This document shows positions 8,297 to 16,650 of a DNA stretch of 64,000 nt, in pieces (positions within the stretch are counted from its first letter, which is position 1; the number at the start of each line of letters is the position of its first letter). The stretch spans positions 1 to 64,000 of the forward strand of contig NZ_LMQB01000027.1 in assembly GCF_001424045.1 (NCBI RefSeq), given 5' to 3'. This DNA is from Rhizobium sp. Leaf371 (lineage in GTDB: Bacteria > Pseudomonadota > Alphaproteobacteria > Rhizobiales > Rhizobiaceae). The position numbers were made by a program, and so were the translations under genes. The notes beneath the pieces were generated by a model. That model saw nothing but the letters and a program-made list of their open reading frames with translations. It had not been told where the DNA came from and searched no databases.

Positions 8297-9123
8297 GGCT
8301 CTTCCGGCTTTCCGCGCGGCGCCGGCGCCTTGACCGAGGGACGCTTCTTCCAGCCCGTGGCGGCATTCACCAAAGGGAAATAGAGCCAATAGGGCAGGAT
8401 ATTGACGGCTTTCAGGACGTAGGTGAAGCGCTTCGGGAAGGTGATTTCAAAGCCCGAGCCCTGAAGACCCGCGACGATCGCGCCTGCCGCTTCTTCCGGC
8501 GAGACCAGAGCCGGCATGGGAAAGGCGTTTTCCTTCGTCGCCGGCGTATCGACGAAGCCGGGATTGACCACCTGGATGCGGATGCCCTGTTTGTCCAGAT
8601 CGAACTTCAGGCTTTCGGCCATGTTGATGAGAGCCGCTTTCGTCGCACCATAAGCGCCGCTCGTCGGTAGACCGCCATAGCCGGTGACGGAGGAAACGAT
8701 CGCGATCTGTCCCTGGCTGCGGGCCTTCATGTGACGAATGGCCGGCAGCAGGCAGTTGACGACGCCGTTGAGATTGACCGAGAACGTCTCCTGAAAATCC
8801 TCAAGGTGCAGATCCTCGCCATGGACCGGCTTGAAGACGCCTGCGTTCAGCGCCACCAGTGCCAGGGTGCCGTGATCATATTCGATCGAGGCGATCACCC
8901 GCTCCATGTCGGCGGGATCGGTGACGTCACCGTCGAGCACGATGATGCGGCCCGGACCGGTCGCCTCGCGCTGGAGGGACACCAGCTTGTCATGGCTGCG
9001 GGCGGTGACCACCACCCCAAAACCTTCGGCGACGAGCTTGAGCGCCAGAGCCCGCCCGATTCCCGAGCTTGCGCCGGTGACCCAGGCAAGACCATGTTCC
9101 GGACGTGCGACGAAAGACGACAT
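8284..9123 (-). CDS. Short-chain dehydrogenase/reductase
   Basis: 279-residue classical SDR with the cofactor motif TGASSGIG near residue 17 and a catalytic IVSS...SGAYGATK segment (Ser, Tyr, Lys). The C-terminal part has a hydrophobic stretch around YWLYFPLVNAATGW that may associate with the membrane. The start is the ATG at 9123; the longer frame to 9303 would run into chrR. It follows the chrR-like gene on the same strand (98-base gap) and so is probably driven by the RpoE-type promoter at 9936-9964. SDRs are also among RpoE targets in R. sphaeroides. Substrate unknown. Confidence 0.88.
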   Translation of the reverse strand: MSSFVARPEHGLAWVTGASSGIGRALALKLVAEGFGVVVTARSHDKLVSLQREATGPGRIIVLDGDVTDPADMERVIASIEYDHGTLALVALNAGVFKPVHGEDLHLEDFQETFSVNLNGVVNCLLPAIRHMKARSQGQIAIVSSVTGYGGLPTSGAYGATKAALINMAESLKFDLDKQGIRIQVVNPGFVDTPATKENAFPMPALVSPEEAAGAIVAGLQGSGFEITFPKRFTYVLKAVNILPYWLYFPLVNAATGWKKRPSVKAPAPRGKPEEPQAV

Positions 9124-9221
9124 GAAAGTTCTCCCAAGTCTGTGCGGACAGCCTGTTTTGGTGATTGAACGATGAAATAGAGCAGGCGCCCGATCCGGAA
9201 AGGCGACCAGACTGCGGCGTT

Positions 9222-9884
9222 TCAGCCGATCAGATCGCTGAGGCGGCGGCCGAGAGACCCGCGTAACTTGACCGGTGCATCCGTGACCGCGAAGACGATG
9301 CAATGCTCGCCGCTTTCGGCGACCGGTCGATGGTCGAGGCTGTCGTCGGCCACCGAAATATCACCGCGGCCGAATCGGCCCCTGACATCGCTGAAGGCGC
9401 CGTGCAGCACCAGCGACAGTTCGAAACCTTCATGTGTGTGCTCGGGAATCGCCCGACCAGGCCGAATCCGGTAGAACGAGACGTCGCAGCCATCGATCTT
9501 GCCGAGCGTATATTCCTTGAGGCCCGGAAGCTTCCAGCGCCAAGGCACGTCGTCGCGATCGAATCCCGCAAAATCCCGCAGCGCTCTCGGCCAGGCGTCC
9601 TTTTCGGCCTCCTTTTCGGCATGCCACGGCGCGGTGTACGCTGCATGCTGGAGAGGAGCACTGGACAGGATGGTTGCGATACGGTTCTCAGGATCGCTGA
9701 TAGGCTCTGGATCGAGCGTCTCCATCAGATCGCCGGCCGCCGTCTCGAATGCAGCGACCGTCTGGCGGTTTGACGGCTTCAGTTCCAGATGCGCCGCGAC
9801 GAGGACGCGGGCGGGCTCCGGCAGAATGCCAGCCGCATAATGCGCCATCAACGCATCCACCGTATCGAATTCGCTTGTCGTCAT
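9222..9884 (-). CDS. chrR: ChrR-like cupin anti-sigma factor with a degenerate zinc site
   Basis: 220-residue homologue of ChrR, the zinc anti-sigma factor that holds RpoE in the singlet-oxygen response. The C-terminal cupin domain keeps the metal ligands: His149, His151, Glu155 and His185, at the same spacing as in R. sphaeroides ChrR. In the N-terminal anti-sigma domain only His32 of the His-His-Cys-Cys zinc site remains: the cysteine positions read Lys36 and Asn39 (AAHLELKPSN). No ECF sigma gene adjoins it. ATG 9884 is preferred to an overlapping GTG at 9887. It may be a paralogue with altered function, or a cupin sensor controlled by RpoE. Confidence 0.85.
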   Translation of the reverse strand: MTTSEFDTVDALMAHYAAGILPEPARVLVAAHLELKPSNRQTVAAFETAAGDLMETLDPEPISDPENRIATILSSAPLQHAAYTAPWHAEKEAEKDAWPRALRDFAGFDRDDVPWRWKLPGLKEYTLGKIDGCDVSFYRIRPGRAIPEHTHEGFELSLVLHGAFSDVRGRFGRGDISVADDSLDHRPVAESGEHCIVFAVTDAPVKLRGSLGRRLSDLIG

Positions 9885-9935
9885 CACACCCTATCCACCG
9901 TCCCCTCCCGAGGCCTCCCTCAGACGATAATGTTT

Positions 9936-9964
9936 TCTTACGATCCTGTCTCGCCCGTGGATCA
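9936..9964 (-). promoter_or_regulatory. RpoE/ChrR-type (ECF11) promoter of chrR-SDR
   Basis: Read on the minus strand, TGATCC (9964-9959) and TAAGA (9940-9936) are separated by 18 bases, the same elements and spacing as the promoter at 1189-1217. The expected start near 9929 gives a leader of about 45 bases to the chrR-like ATG at 9884. It marks the right edge of the photo-oxidative stress island. Confidence 0.85.
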
Positions 9965-10187
9965 CCGAAAATTGCGCCGTCCGTTTGAAGACAGAATTTG
10001 CGCCCAAGACGTCTTCGGCAAAACCGTTTTTCTTGTAGCGGCCGGTTTGCAAAGGCAAAACGAACGGACAGTCACCCCGAACCCCGGTTCCCATCATCGC
10101 CGGCCTTGCCGCTGCCTGCTGCACGGCTATGTTGCGCTGAAGCCCGCCGATGTTCCCATTGCGATTCTCCGCCAAGAGGTCCCAGAT

Positions 10188-11231
10188 ATGCCCGCATTGA
10201 ATTCCGTCCTCGACGCCATCGGCAATACGCCCCTCATACGCCTCAAATCGGCGTCGGACGCCACCGGCTGCACGATCCTCGGAAAGGCCGAGTTCCTCAA
10301 TCCCGGTCAGTCGGTGAAGGATCGCGCGGCCCTTTCGATCATCCGCGCGGCCGAACGTGCCGGTGCGCTGCGCCCGGGTGGCGTCATCGTCGAGGGGACC
10401 GCCGGCAATACGGGCATCGGCCTTGCGCTGGTGGCGCAGGCATTGGGCTATCGCACCGTTATCGTCATTCCGGAGACGCAGAGCCAGGAGAAGAAGGACG
10501 CGCTGAAGCTTTTGGGGGCCGAACTGGTCGAAGTCCCCGCCGTGCCCTACCGGAATCCCAACAATTACGTCAAACTCTCGGGACGGCTTGCCGAGCAGCT
10601 GGCCCGCACCGAGCCGAACGGCGCCATCTGGGCAAACCAGTTCGACAACACGGCGAACCGGGCAGCGCATGTCGAGACGACCGCGCCGGAAATCTGGCGC
10701 GATACCGACGGCAAGGTAGACGGTTTTATCTGCGCCGTCGGCTCCGGCGGCACGCTCGCCGGCGTAGCCGAGGGCCTGCGCGGTTTCAATCCGGACATCA
10801 AGATCGGCCTTGCCGATCCGGAAGGCGCCGCCCTGTTCAGCTACTACACCGAGGGCGCGTTCGCTTCTCCCGGCAGCTCGATCACGGAAGGCATCGGCCA
10901 GGGCCGCATCACGGCGAACCTCGAAGGCTTCACGCCCGATTATTCCTACCGCATTCCGGATGCCGAAGCGGTTCCCCTCGTGTTCGACCTGATCGAGAAC
11001 GAAGGGCTCTGCCTCGGCGGATCCTCGGGCATCAACATCGCCGGCGCGATCCGGTTGGCGCGCGACCTGGGGCCTGGACACACGATCGTGACGATCCTCT
11101 GCGACTACGGCAACCGCTATCAATCCAAGCTCTTCAACCCGGACTTCCTGAAGTCCAAGGGATTGCCGGTTCCGGAGTTCCTGATCCGGCAGAGCAAGAT
11201 CGACATTCCCTACGAGGCCGGCAATGCCTGA
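10188..11231 (+). CDS. cysK: Cysteine synthase A
   Basis: PLP enzyme (O-acetylserine sulfhydrylase) that makes cysteine from O-acetylserine and sulfide. Visible motifs are NPGQSVKDRAA with the PLP lysine near residue 43, VEGTAGNTGIGLALVAQ for substrate binding, and the phosphate-binding GSGGTLAGVAEG near 182-193. It has 347 residues, longer than the usual 310 or so because of a C-terminal extension, as in a known alphaproteobacterial subgroup. The start ATG has AAGAGGT upstream. The next gene overlaps by 8 bases. Confidence 0.92.
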   Translation: MPALNSVLDAIGNTPLIRLKSASDATGCTILGKAEFLNPGQSVKDRAALSIIRAAERAGALRPGGVIVEGTAGNTGIGLALVAQALGYRTVIVIPETQSQEKKDALKLLGAELVEVPAVPYRNPNNYVKLSGRLAEQLARTEPNGAIWANQFDNTANRAAHVETTAPEIWRDTDGKVDGFICAVGSGGTLAGVAEGLRGFNPDIKIGLADPEGAALFSYYTEGAFASPGSSITEGIGQGRITANLEGFTPDYSYRIPDAEAVPLVFDLIENEGLCLGGSSGINIAGAIRLARDLGPGHTIVTILCDYGNRYQSKLFNPDFLKSKGLPVPEFLIRQSKIDIPYEAGNA

Positions 11232-11991
11232 CGCCATGACGCCACCCCAGGCGGGTCAGACCGTCGCGCTGTTTCGCGACGACTTCTATCTCTCGACCTG
11301 CGAAGGACGGGTGACCGATGTCCTCCACGACGGCGGGATCGTGCTCGACCGCACCTGTTTCTATGCGACGTCCGGCGGTCAGCCGGGAGACAGCGGCTTC
11401 CTGGAGCGTGCCGACGGCAGCCGAATCGAGATTGCGACCACGCGGACGGGTGCGACCAAGGACATCATTGTGCATGTCCCCGCCGCCGATCAACCGAGGC
11501 CGGCGGCGGGCGAGGAGATCGTCGCACATATCGACTGGCCACGGCGCTACAAGCTGATGCGAATGCATACGGCCTGCCATCTTCTCTCCGTCGTGTGCCC
11601 CTACCCCATCACGGGGGCGGCCGTGGGCGAGGACGAGAGCCGGGTCGATTTCGACATGAGCGAGACGATCGACAAGGACGACGTCTCCGAGAAGATGATG
11701 GCGCTGGTTCGGGAAAACCATCCGATAACGCTGCGATGGATTTCCGACGAGGAGCTTCTGGCCAACCCCGACATCGTCAAATCGAAGAACGTTCGTCCGC
11801 CTGTCGGTCTTGGCCGCGTGAGCCTGGTCTGCATCGGCGAGGATGCCGCCATTGACAGCCAGCCCTGCGGCGGCACGCATGTGTCGGAAACACAGGAGGT
11901 GGGCGAGATCCACATCGCCAAGATCGAGAAGAAGGGCAAGGAGAACCGGCGCTTCCGCATTCGCTTCGGCTCTCCCGAGCCGGTGGCCTGA
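11224..11991 (+). CDS. Alanyl-tRNA editing protein, AlaX family
   Basis: 255-residue free-standing homologue of the alanyl-tRNA synthetase editing domain, which removes serine or glycine wrongly attached to tRNA-Ala. The zinc ligands are visible as HxxxH in MHTACHLL near residue 117 and CxxxH in PCGGTHVSE near 216. An N-terminal domain (CFYATSGGQPGDSG) corresponds to the glycine-rich part of AlaX-M. Its ATG overlaps cysK by 8 bases, so the two are co-translated; editing of mischarged serine next to a serine-consuming pathway is an attractive but unproved link. Confidence 0.88.
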   Translation: MPDAMTPPQAGQTVALFRDDFYLSTCEGRVTDVLHDGGIVLDRTCFYATSGGQPGDSGFLERADGSRIEIATTRTGATKDIIVHVPAADQPRPAAGEEIVAHIDWPRRYKLMRMHTACHLLSVVCPYPITGAAVGEDESRVDFDMSETIDKDDVSEKMMALVRENHPITLRWISDEELLANPDIVKSKNVRPPVGLGRVSLVCIGEDAAIDSQPCGGTHVSETQEVGEIHIAKIEKKGKENRRFRIRFGSPEPVA

Positions 11992-12073
11992 AGTCGCCCT
12001 GTCTCTGCCACCCACATTTTCAGCAACCTCATCTTCAGCAACATCATTCCACCGTCAAAAGGGATCTGCCAGC

Positions 12074-12928
12074 ATGCGTGAAGAGAAAAGTCCATTCGTC
12101 GTCGGCAGCGACTGGCTGCAGAAGCGCCTCGGCGATGCCAACCTGCGGATCATTGACGCCTCCTGGTATCTGCCGGCCCACACGCGTGATCCGAAGGCCG
12201 AATATGCCGCCGGGCACATTCCAGGCGCGGTCTTTCTCGACCATGACGCGATCTCGGACGCAGCCAGCGGACTGCCGCACACGCTTCCGAGCCCGGAGGC
12301 TTTTGCCGCTTTTGTCGGGGCGCTCGGCATCTCCGAGACGAACACAATCGTCGTCTATGACGGGCCCGGTTTCTTCTCCGCGCCTCGAGCCTGGTGGATG
12401 TTTCGCGTCATGGGCGCGCCTGACGTCTATGTGCTCGACGGCGGCCTCGATGGGTGGACGAGCGAGGGTCGGCCGGTGACGCCAGAGGCGACAGCCGTAT
12501 CCCCGGCCGTCTTCACCCCGACCTTCGATGAGAGTGCCGTTACGTCGTTTCACCAGATGACGGAGATCGTCGGCGACGGCAGCCGCCAGATCGCGGATGC
12601 CCGCAGCCTCGGCCGCTTTACCGGCGAGGAAGCCGAACCTCGCGCCGGCATGCGCTCCGGCCATATGCCGGGGGCTCGCAGTCTGCCGGCCGGCAGCTTC
12701 GCCACGAACGGGCACTTCAAGTCTCTGCCCGCGTTGCAGAAACTCGCCGCGGACGCGGGGATCGATCTCGAAAAACCGGTCGTCACCAGTTGCGGCTCCG
12801 GTATCACGGCAGCGATCATCACGCTGGCGCTTCAATCTCTTGGACACAGCGATAATACGCTCTACGATGGTTCCTGGTCGGAATGGGGGAGTCGCGCGGA
12901 TACCGCGATCGCAACCGGTAAGCCCTGA
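12074..12928 (+). CDS. sseA: 3-mercaptopyruvate sulfurtransferase
   Basis: 284 residues with two rhodanese domains. The C-terminal domain carries the active-site loop CGSGITA (catalytic Cys near residue 241), whose glycine after the serine is typical of mercaptopyruvate sulfurtransferases rather than thiosulfate sulfurtransferases. The N-terminal domain contains AGHIPGAVFLDHD and is inactive. It transfers sulfane sulfur from 3-mercaptopyruvate and lies 82 bases after AlaX, extending a small cysteine-metabolism cluster. The ATG at 12074 is chosen over an extension inside AlaX. Confidence 0.92.
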   Translation: MREEKSPFVVGSDWLQKRLGDANLRIIDASWYLPAHTRDPKAEYAAGHIPGAVFLDHDAISDAASGLPHTLPSPEAFAAFVGALGISETNTIVVYDGPGFFSAPRAWWMFRVMGAPDVYVLDGGLDGWTSEGRPVTPEATAVSPAVFTPTFDESAVTSFHQMTEIVGDGSRQIADARSLGRFTGEEAEPRAGMRSGHMPGARSLPAGSFATNGHFKSLPALQKLAADAGIDLEKPVVTSCGSGITAAIITLALQSLGHSDNTLYDGSWSEWGSRADTAIATGKP

Positions 12929-13001
12929 GCGGCCGATTGGCCTTGACCGGCCAGAAGCTTTGAGCGGCCAGCAAGCCTTGAGTGGGAAGAGTGGAACACG
13001 C

Positions 13002-13628
13002 ATGGAATTGGTAGACGCAGTCGCAGGAAATGCCACGGAAACCAACACGCAGGCAGATGCCGGGGTCGTTCTCACGCCGGGGCAGCCGGTAACGATCCAC
13101 ATCACCGAACTGGAGATGAGGGCAGCGCCGAAGCAGAGCCTGCCCTTTCCGGTGAATATCCAGACGGCGCTGATGCGTGTCGCCGAGATCCCACCGGCCT
13201 ATTACCGGTTCCTCTATCTGCAGGTCGGTCGCCGCTGGCACTGGGTCGACCGCCTTCGTCTCGACGACGAGGCGCTGACCGCCGTGCTTCACGACAAGCG
13301 AAACTGCGTGACCGTGCTTTACGTCAACGGCGCGCCGGCCGGTTTCTTCGAAGTGCTGCATGTGGATGAAGACACGGTCGAGCTGACGCATTTCGGTCTG
13401 TTTGAGCGCGCACTCGGCCTCGGTCTCGGCAAGTGGTTCCTGCTGCAGGCGCTCTATGGCTGTTGGAGCTATGGCCCGAAAGTGGTCAAGGTCCAGACGA
13501 ACAACCTCGACCATCCCCGTGCCATCCAGCTTTACCAGCGATTCGGCTTTTCTCCGGTCGCCACCCGGGAAGATCAGCTCGTCCCGTTGAGCGAAGACGA
13601 ACTGCTCGCGCTCGTCGCGAAACTTTAG
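13002..13628 (+). CDS. GNAT family N-acetyltransferase
   Basis: 208 residues with a GNAT fold: the acetyl-CoA segment ERALGLGLGKWFLLQAL near residue 133, followed by VKVQTNNLDHPRAIQLYQRFGFSP, the usual C-terminal signature. The N-terminal 45 residues are less conserved. The ATG at 13002 follows GGGAAGAG; the longer frame lies within sseA and is rejected. Substrate unknown. The short gap after sseA contains a degenerate repeat of TTGAGCGGCCAGCAAGCC. Confidence 0.88.
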   Translation: MELVDAVAGNATETNTQADAGVVLTPGQPVTIHITELEMRAAPKQSLPFPVNIQTALMRVAEIPPAYYRFLYLQVGRRWHWVDRLRLDDEALTAVLHDKRNCVTVLYVNGAPAGFFEVLHVDEDTVELTHFGLFERALGLGLGKWFLLQALYGCWSYGPKVVKVQTNNLDHPRAIQLYQRFGFSPVATREDQLVPLSEDELLALVAKL

Positions 13629-13671
13629 GCGTCCGGAAACGGGTGTCGCCTGCGCAGCCGTCTGGTCATGA

Positions 13672-13689
13672 TCCCTGAACCATCAGGGA
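13672..13689 (+). promoter_or_regulatory. Hairpin covering the DUF1203 ribosome-binding site
   Basis: TCCCTGA (13672-13678), a 4-base loop ACCA, and TCAGGGA (13683-13689) form a perfect 7-bp stem. The Shine-Dalgarno-like AGGGAG of the gene starting at 13697 lies in the 3' arm. Such a stem could limit translation until melted or bound, like a small RNA thermometer; this is inference from the sequence only. Confidence 0.4.
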
Positions 13690-13696
13690 GACCATC

Positions 13697-14170
13697 ATGA
13701 CGAAGATCCGCTTTACCGCCATGCCGACGGCCGATGCTATGCATATCTGGAATGGCGGGACAGACGCCTACGACCTTGCCCCGGAACGCTTCGTTTCGGA
13801 CGGCGATGGCAACCCATGCCGGCATTGCCTTGAGGATATCGCACAGGGAGAACCAGCCTTGCTCCTTGCCTACAGGGCATTTCCCACGCTGCAGGCCTAT
13901 GCGGAGAGTGGGCCGATCTTCCTGCATGCGGCACCCTGCGCCCGCTATGGTGCGGAGGAAACACTGCCGCCGATTCTGAGCAGTCCGGATTATATCGTCA
14001 GGGGCTATGACGAAAACGATCGCATCGTCTACGGGTCCGGCGCGGTCACCCTGACCGAGGCGATCGCCGCCCGCGCATCGGATATGCTGGCGCGGCCGGA
14101 CATCTCTTATGTGCATGTCCGCTCGTCGCGAAACAATTGCTATCACTGCCGCATCGACCGCGCGCCGTGA
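13697..14170 (+). CDS. DUF1203 domain-containing protein
   Basis: 157 residues matching the DUF1203 family of small soluble proteins: an N-terminal IRFTAMPTADAMHIW, a CRHCLEDIAQGEP motif with two cysteines, and a C-terminal SRNNCYHCRIDRA with another CxxC. The paired CxxC motifs could bind metal. Function is unknown. A hairpin hides its ribosome-binding site. It converges with the HlyU-family gene with 4 bases between the stops. Confidence 0.85.
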   Translation: MTKIRFTAMPTADAMHIWNGGTDAYDLAPERFVSDGDGNPCRHCLEDIAQGEPALLLAYRAFPTLQAYAESGPIFLHAAPCARYGAEETLPPILSSPDYIVRGYDENDRIVYGSGAVTLTEAIAARASDMLARPDISYVHVRSSRNNCYHCRIDRAP

Positions 14171-14174
14171 TGGC

Positions 14175-14489
14175 TCAGACCTGGCGGGACGCGGCACCGT
14201 CCGAGAAAAGCGACGGGCCGTTTTCGTCGATGATCTGGTGCGCTTTGCGCAGCGCCGCCGATGAGGCTTCGTCAGAAGACGAAAACATATCGGCCCGGAT
14301 GAAGCTGCGCGACACGGTCTGTCCGCCCACAGTCTTTTCGATGACGCCGGAGAGCCGGTACTGACTGCCCTCTTTCATCGGCGTCGCCCGGATCAGGCAA
14401 TCGCCGTAGGTTTCGGTCGAGCCGGAGGCGGCTTCTGGAGCGGTTTCGGACGCGCTGCGGCCGAAGAGACGGGAAAAAAACGATGCCAT
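14175..14489 (-). CDS. HlyU family protein
   Basis: 104 residues resembling the HlyU family named after the Vibrio haemolysin activator. It has an N-terminal MASFFSRLFGR, a central YGDCLIRATPMKEGSQYRLSG and FIRADMFSSSDEAS segment. In alphaproteobacteria the family is widespread and its role unclear, so I do not infer a toxin link. No clear DNA-binding motif is visible. The downstream stop faces the DUF1203 gene. Confidence 0.8.
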   Translation of the reverse strand: MASFFSRLFGRSASETAPEAASGSTETYGDCLIRATPMKEGSQYRLSGVIEKTVGGQTVSRSFIRADMFSSSDEASSAALRKAHQIIDENGPSLFSDGAASRQV

Positions 14490-14568
14490 GAGAAAGATTT
14501 AGCCTTGGTGGATGTCGTTGTCAAAGTGTCGGCACATCGTCCAGCATTTCGAAGCCGGAGAGCTGCCT

Positions 14569-15822
14569 TCAGATCACGAGATTGGACAGGATATCGTTGT
14601 CGGTGATGTCCTGATATTTCAGGCCCGCTCCGTCGAAGGCCGCCATCAGCCTCGGAAAGTTTTCCGGGCGCTTGGTTTCGATGCCGATGAGGATCGAGCC
14701 GAAGTTGCGGGCAGACTTCTTCAGATATTCGAAGCGGGCGATGTCGTCCTCGTCTCCGAGAAGTCCGAGGAAATCCTTGAGCGCGCCGGGACGCTGGGCC
14801 ATGCGGAGAATGAAGTATTTCTTCAGGCCCATATGCCGCATCGCCCGCTCCTTGACGTCGGGCAGCCGCTCGAAATCGAAATTGCCGCCGGATACCACAG
14901 CCACGATGGTCTTGCCGGCGAGCTGGACCGGGTCCAGTTCGGCAAGCGCGGTGATCGCGAGCGCCCCCGCAGGCTCCAGCACGACGCCCTCGAGGTTCAG
15001 CATCTCGATGATGGTCACGCAGATCGCGTTTTCCGGCAACAGGAGCGTCTGGCGTGCGGAAAAGTGCTTCAGCCGCTCGAAATTCAGGTCGCCGATCCTG
15101 CCGACGGCGGCGCCATCGACAAAATTGTCGACCTGCTCCAGCGTCACCACCGCCCCCGTCTCCAGGCTGCGCTTGAGGCTCGGCGCGCCTTCCGGTTCGC
15201 AGAAGACGAAGCCGTTCGGATCGACGCTGCCGTCGAGATAGCCCGTCATGCCGGCGGAGAGGCCGCCGCCGCCGACCGGCATGATCACCATGTCGGGAAT
15301 CACGCCCTCCGGCAATTGCGCAGCGATTTCCGCGGCAACGGTCGCCTGCCCTTCGACGATATCGGCGTGGTCGAACGGCGGCACCATCATGCCGCCCGTC
15401 GCCTCCACATGCTCACGCGCGGCCCTGTAGCACTGGTCGAAGATGTCGCCGATGAGCTTGATGGTGATGAAAGGGCCGCCGAACATCCGCGTCTTGTCGA
15501 TCTTCTGTTGCGGCGTCGTGACCGGCATGAAGACGATGCCTTCGACGCCGAAGTGGCGGCAGACGAAGGCGAAGCCTTGCGCATGATTGCCGGCGGAAGC
15601 GCAAACGAAGATCCGGTCGCGCGCACCGGCGGCGATCGCCTTCCGGAAGAAGTTGAAGGCGCCGCGGATCTTGTAGGAGCGCACCGGCGAGAGATCCTCC
15701 CGCTTGAGGTAGATCTTCGCGCCATATCGCGCGCTGAGGTGGTCGTTGAGCTGCAACGGCGTCTCAGGGAAAAGCTCGCGCAAGGCCAGCGCTGCCGCGT
15801 CCACATCCTGCCTGAAGCTCAT
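14569..15822 (-). CDS. ilvA: Threonine ammonia-lyase
   Basis: PLP enzyme converting threonine to 2-oxobutanoate, the first step towards isoleucine. It shows SPVRSYKIRGAFNFF with the PLP lysine near residue 55, CASAGNHAQGFAF, and the glycine loop GGGGLSAGMTGY. The C-terminal part (MRHMGLKKYFILRMAQRPGALKDFLGLLG) is an ACT-like regulatory domain. Length of 417 fits the single-ACT form. The ATG at 15822 is preferred to a TTG at 15849; GAGAGGGACAGGG lies upstream. Confidence 0.92.
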   Translation of the reverse strand: MSFRQDVDAAALALRELFPETPLQLNDHLSARYGAKIYLKREDLSPVRSYKIRGAFNFFRKAIAAGARDRIFVCASAGNHAQGFAFVCRHFGVEGIVFMPVTTPQQKIDKTRMFGGPFITIKLIGDIFDQCYRAAREHVEATGGMMVPPFDHADIVEGQATVAAEIAAQLPEGVIPDMVIMPVGGGGLSAGMTGYLDGSVDPNGFVFCEPEGAPSLKRSLETGAVVTLEQVDNFVDGAAVGRIGDLNFERLKHFSARQTLLLPENAICVTIIEMLNLEGVVLEPAGALAITALAELDPVQLAGKTIVAVVSGGNFDFERLPDVKERAMRHMGLKKYFILRMAQRPGALKDFLGLLGDEDDIARFEYLKKSARNFGSILIGIETKRPENFPRLMAAFDGAGLKYQDITDNDILSNLVI

Positions 15823-16050
15823 CGCCCTGTCCCTCTCGTTCCCGGTCAATCGCGGCGGCAGCGCAGTCCATGATGCCGCCGATATGCCGGATGCTATGCC
15901 ACAGACCGGGCGAGGATGCCATGCGAGGCCAACCGCACCGCGTCAGGCTTGACTCATCTCGGCAAATTGCGAAACTTCGTGCGGGATGAGGCGGTTATGC
16001 CGGACACTGCCGGGGAGTGGCACTGTCGAAGCTTGGGAGGACGGGGAGAG

Positions 16051-16650
16051 ATGCGGTCGATTTCGAAAACGGCGCGGGCATTTTGCGTGGCGGCGGCGGT
16101 CATGGGTGTTGCTTGCGGGTCTGCGCTTGCCGGACCGCTCGCGGATGCCGCCTCGCGTGCCGAGCAAATGGCCACCGCCGGCGATGCTGCAGGGGCACGC
16201 ACCGCCATCCGCGATGCCATGAGCGATTTTCTAGCCGGCTTGCCGTTCGCCGTGGGCACGGCGACCTTCGTTACGGGCGATCCCTCCGGCTTCGGCATGT
16301 TCGAGCCTCGGCCCAACAGCGTCTTCAAGCCGGGAGAGAAGATCGTCGCCTATATCGAGCCGTTGGGACTGACCTGGAAGCCGGCGTCCACGCCGGATCG
16401 TTTGGAGACCCGGTTCTCGGTGGACTTCGATCTTCTGGACGACAAGGGCGCCGTTCTCGGCAGCCAGAAGGCGTTCGGGAATTTTATCTTCAACGGGGTC
16501 AGCAAGAATTCGGAAATCTTCGCGACTCTGACGCTCGATGTCAGCGAGGCGCCGGTCGGCGCTTATGTGTTGCGCTACCATCTGAACGACACCCATTCCG
16601 GCAAGACTGCTTCGGTCGACCTCCCCTTTTCCATCGCGGCGGCGCCATGA
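16051..16650 (+). CDS. Exported hypothetical protein
   Basis: 199 residues with a clear signal peptide (MRSISKTAR then a hydrophobic run ending GSALAG, cleavage near residue 28). The mature part begins with an alanine-rich helix and continues as a probable beta-sandwich (FKPGEKIVAYIEPLGLTW, FSVDFDLLDDKGAVLG, VGAYVLRYHLNDTHSGK). It is likely periplasmic. The ATG follows GGGGAGAG; the upstream frame to 15916 is rejected. The stop overlaps the HAD hydrolase start by 4 bases, suggesting coupling, but no function can be assigned. Confidence 0.75.
   Translation: MRSISKTARAFCVAAAVMGVACGSALAGPLADAASRAEQMATAGDAAGARTAIRDAMSDFLAGLPFAVGTATFVTGDPSGFGMFEPRPNSVFKPGEKIVAYIEPLGLTWKPASTPDRLETRFSVDFDLLDDKGAVLGSQKAFGNFIFNGVSKNSEIFATLTLDVSEAPVGAYVLRYHLNDTHSGKTASVDLPFSIAAAP

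Noticed and set aside
9885-10187. ECF sigma factor gene expected next to chrR
   Set aside because: The gap is too short and contains only the RpoE-type promoter and the cysK leader; no sigma-like protein occurs anywhere in the window.
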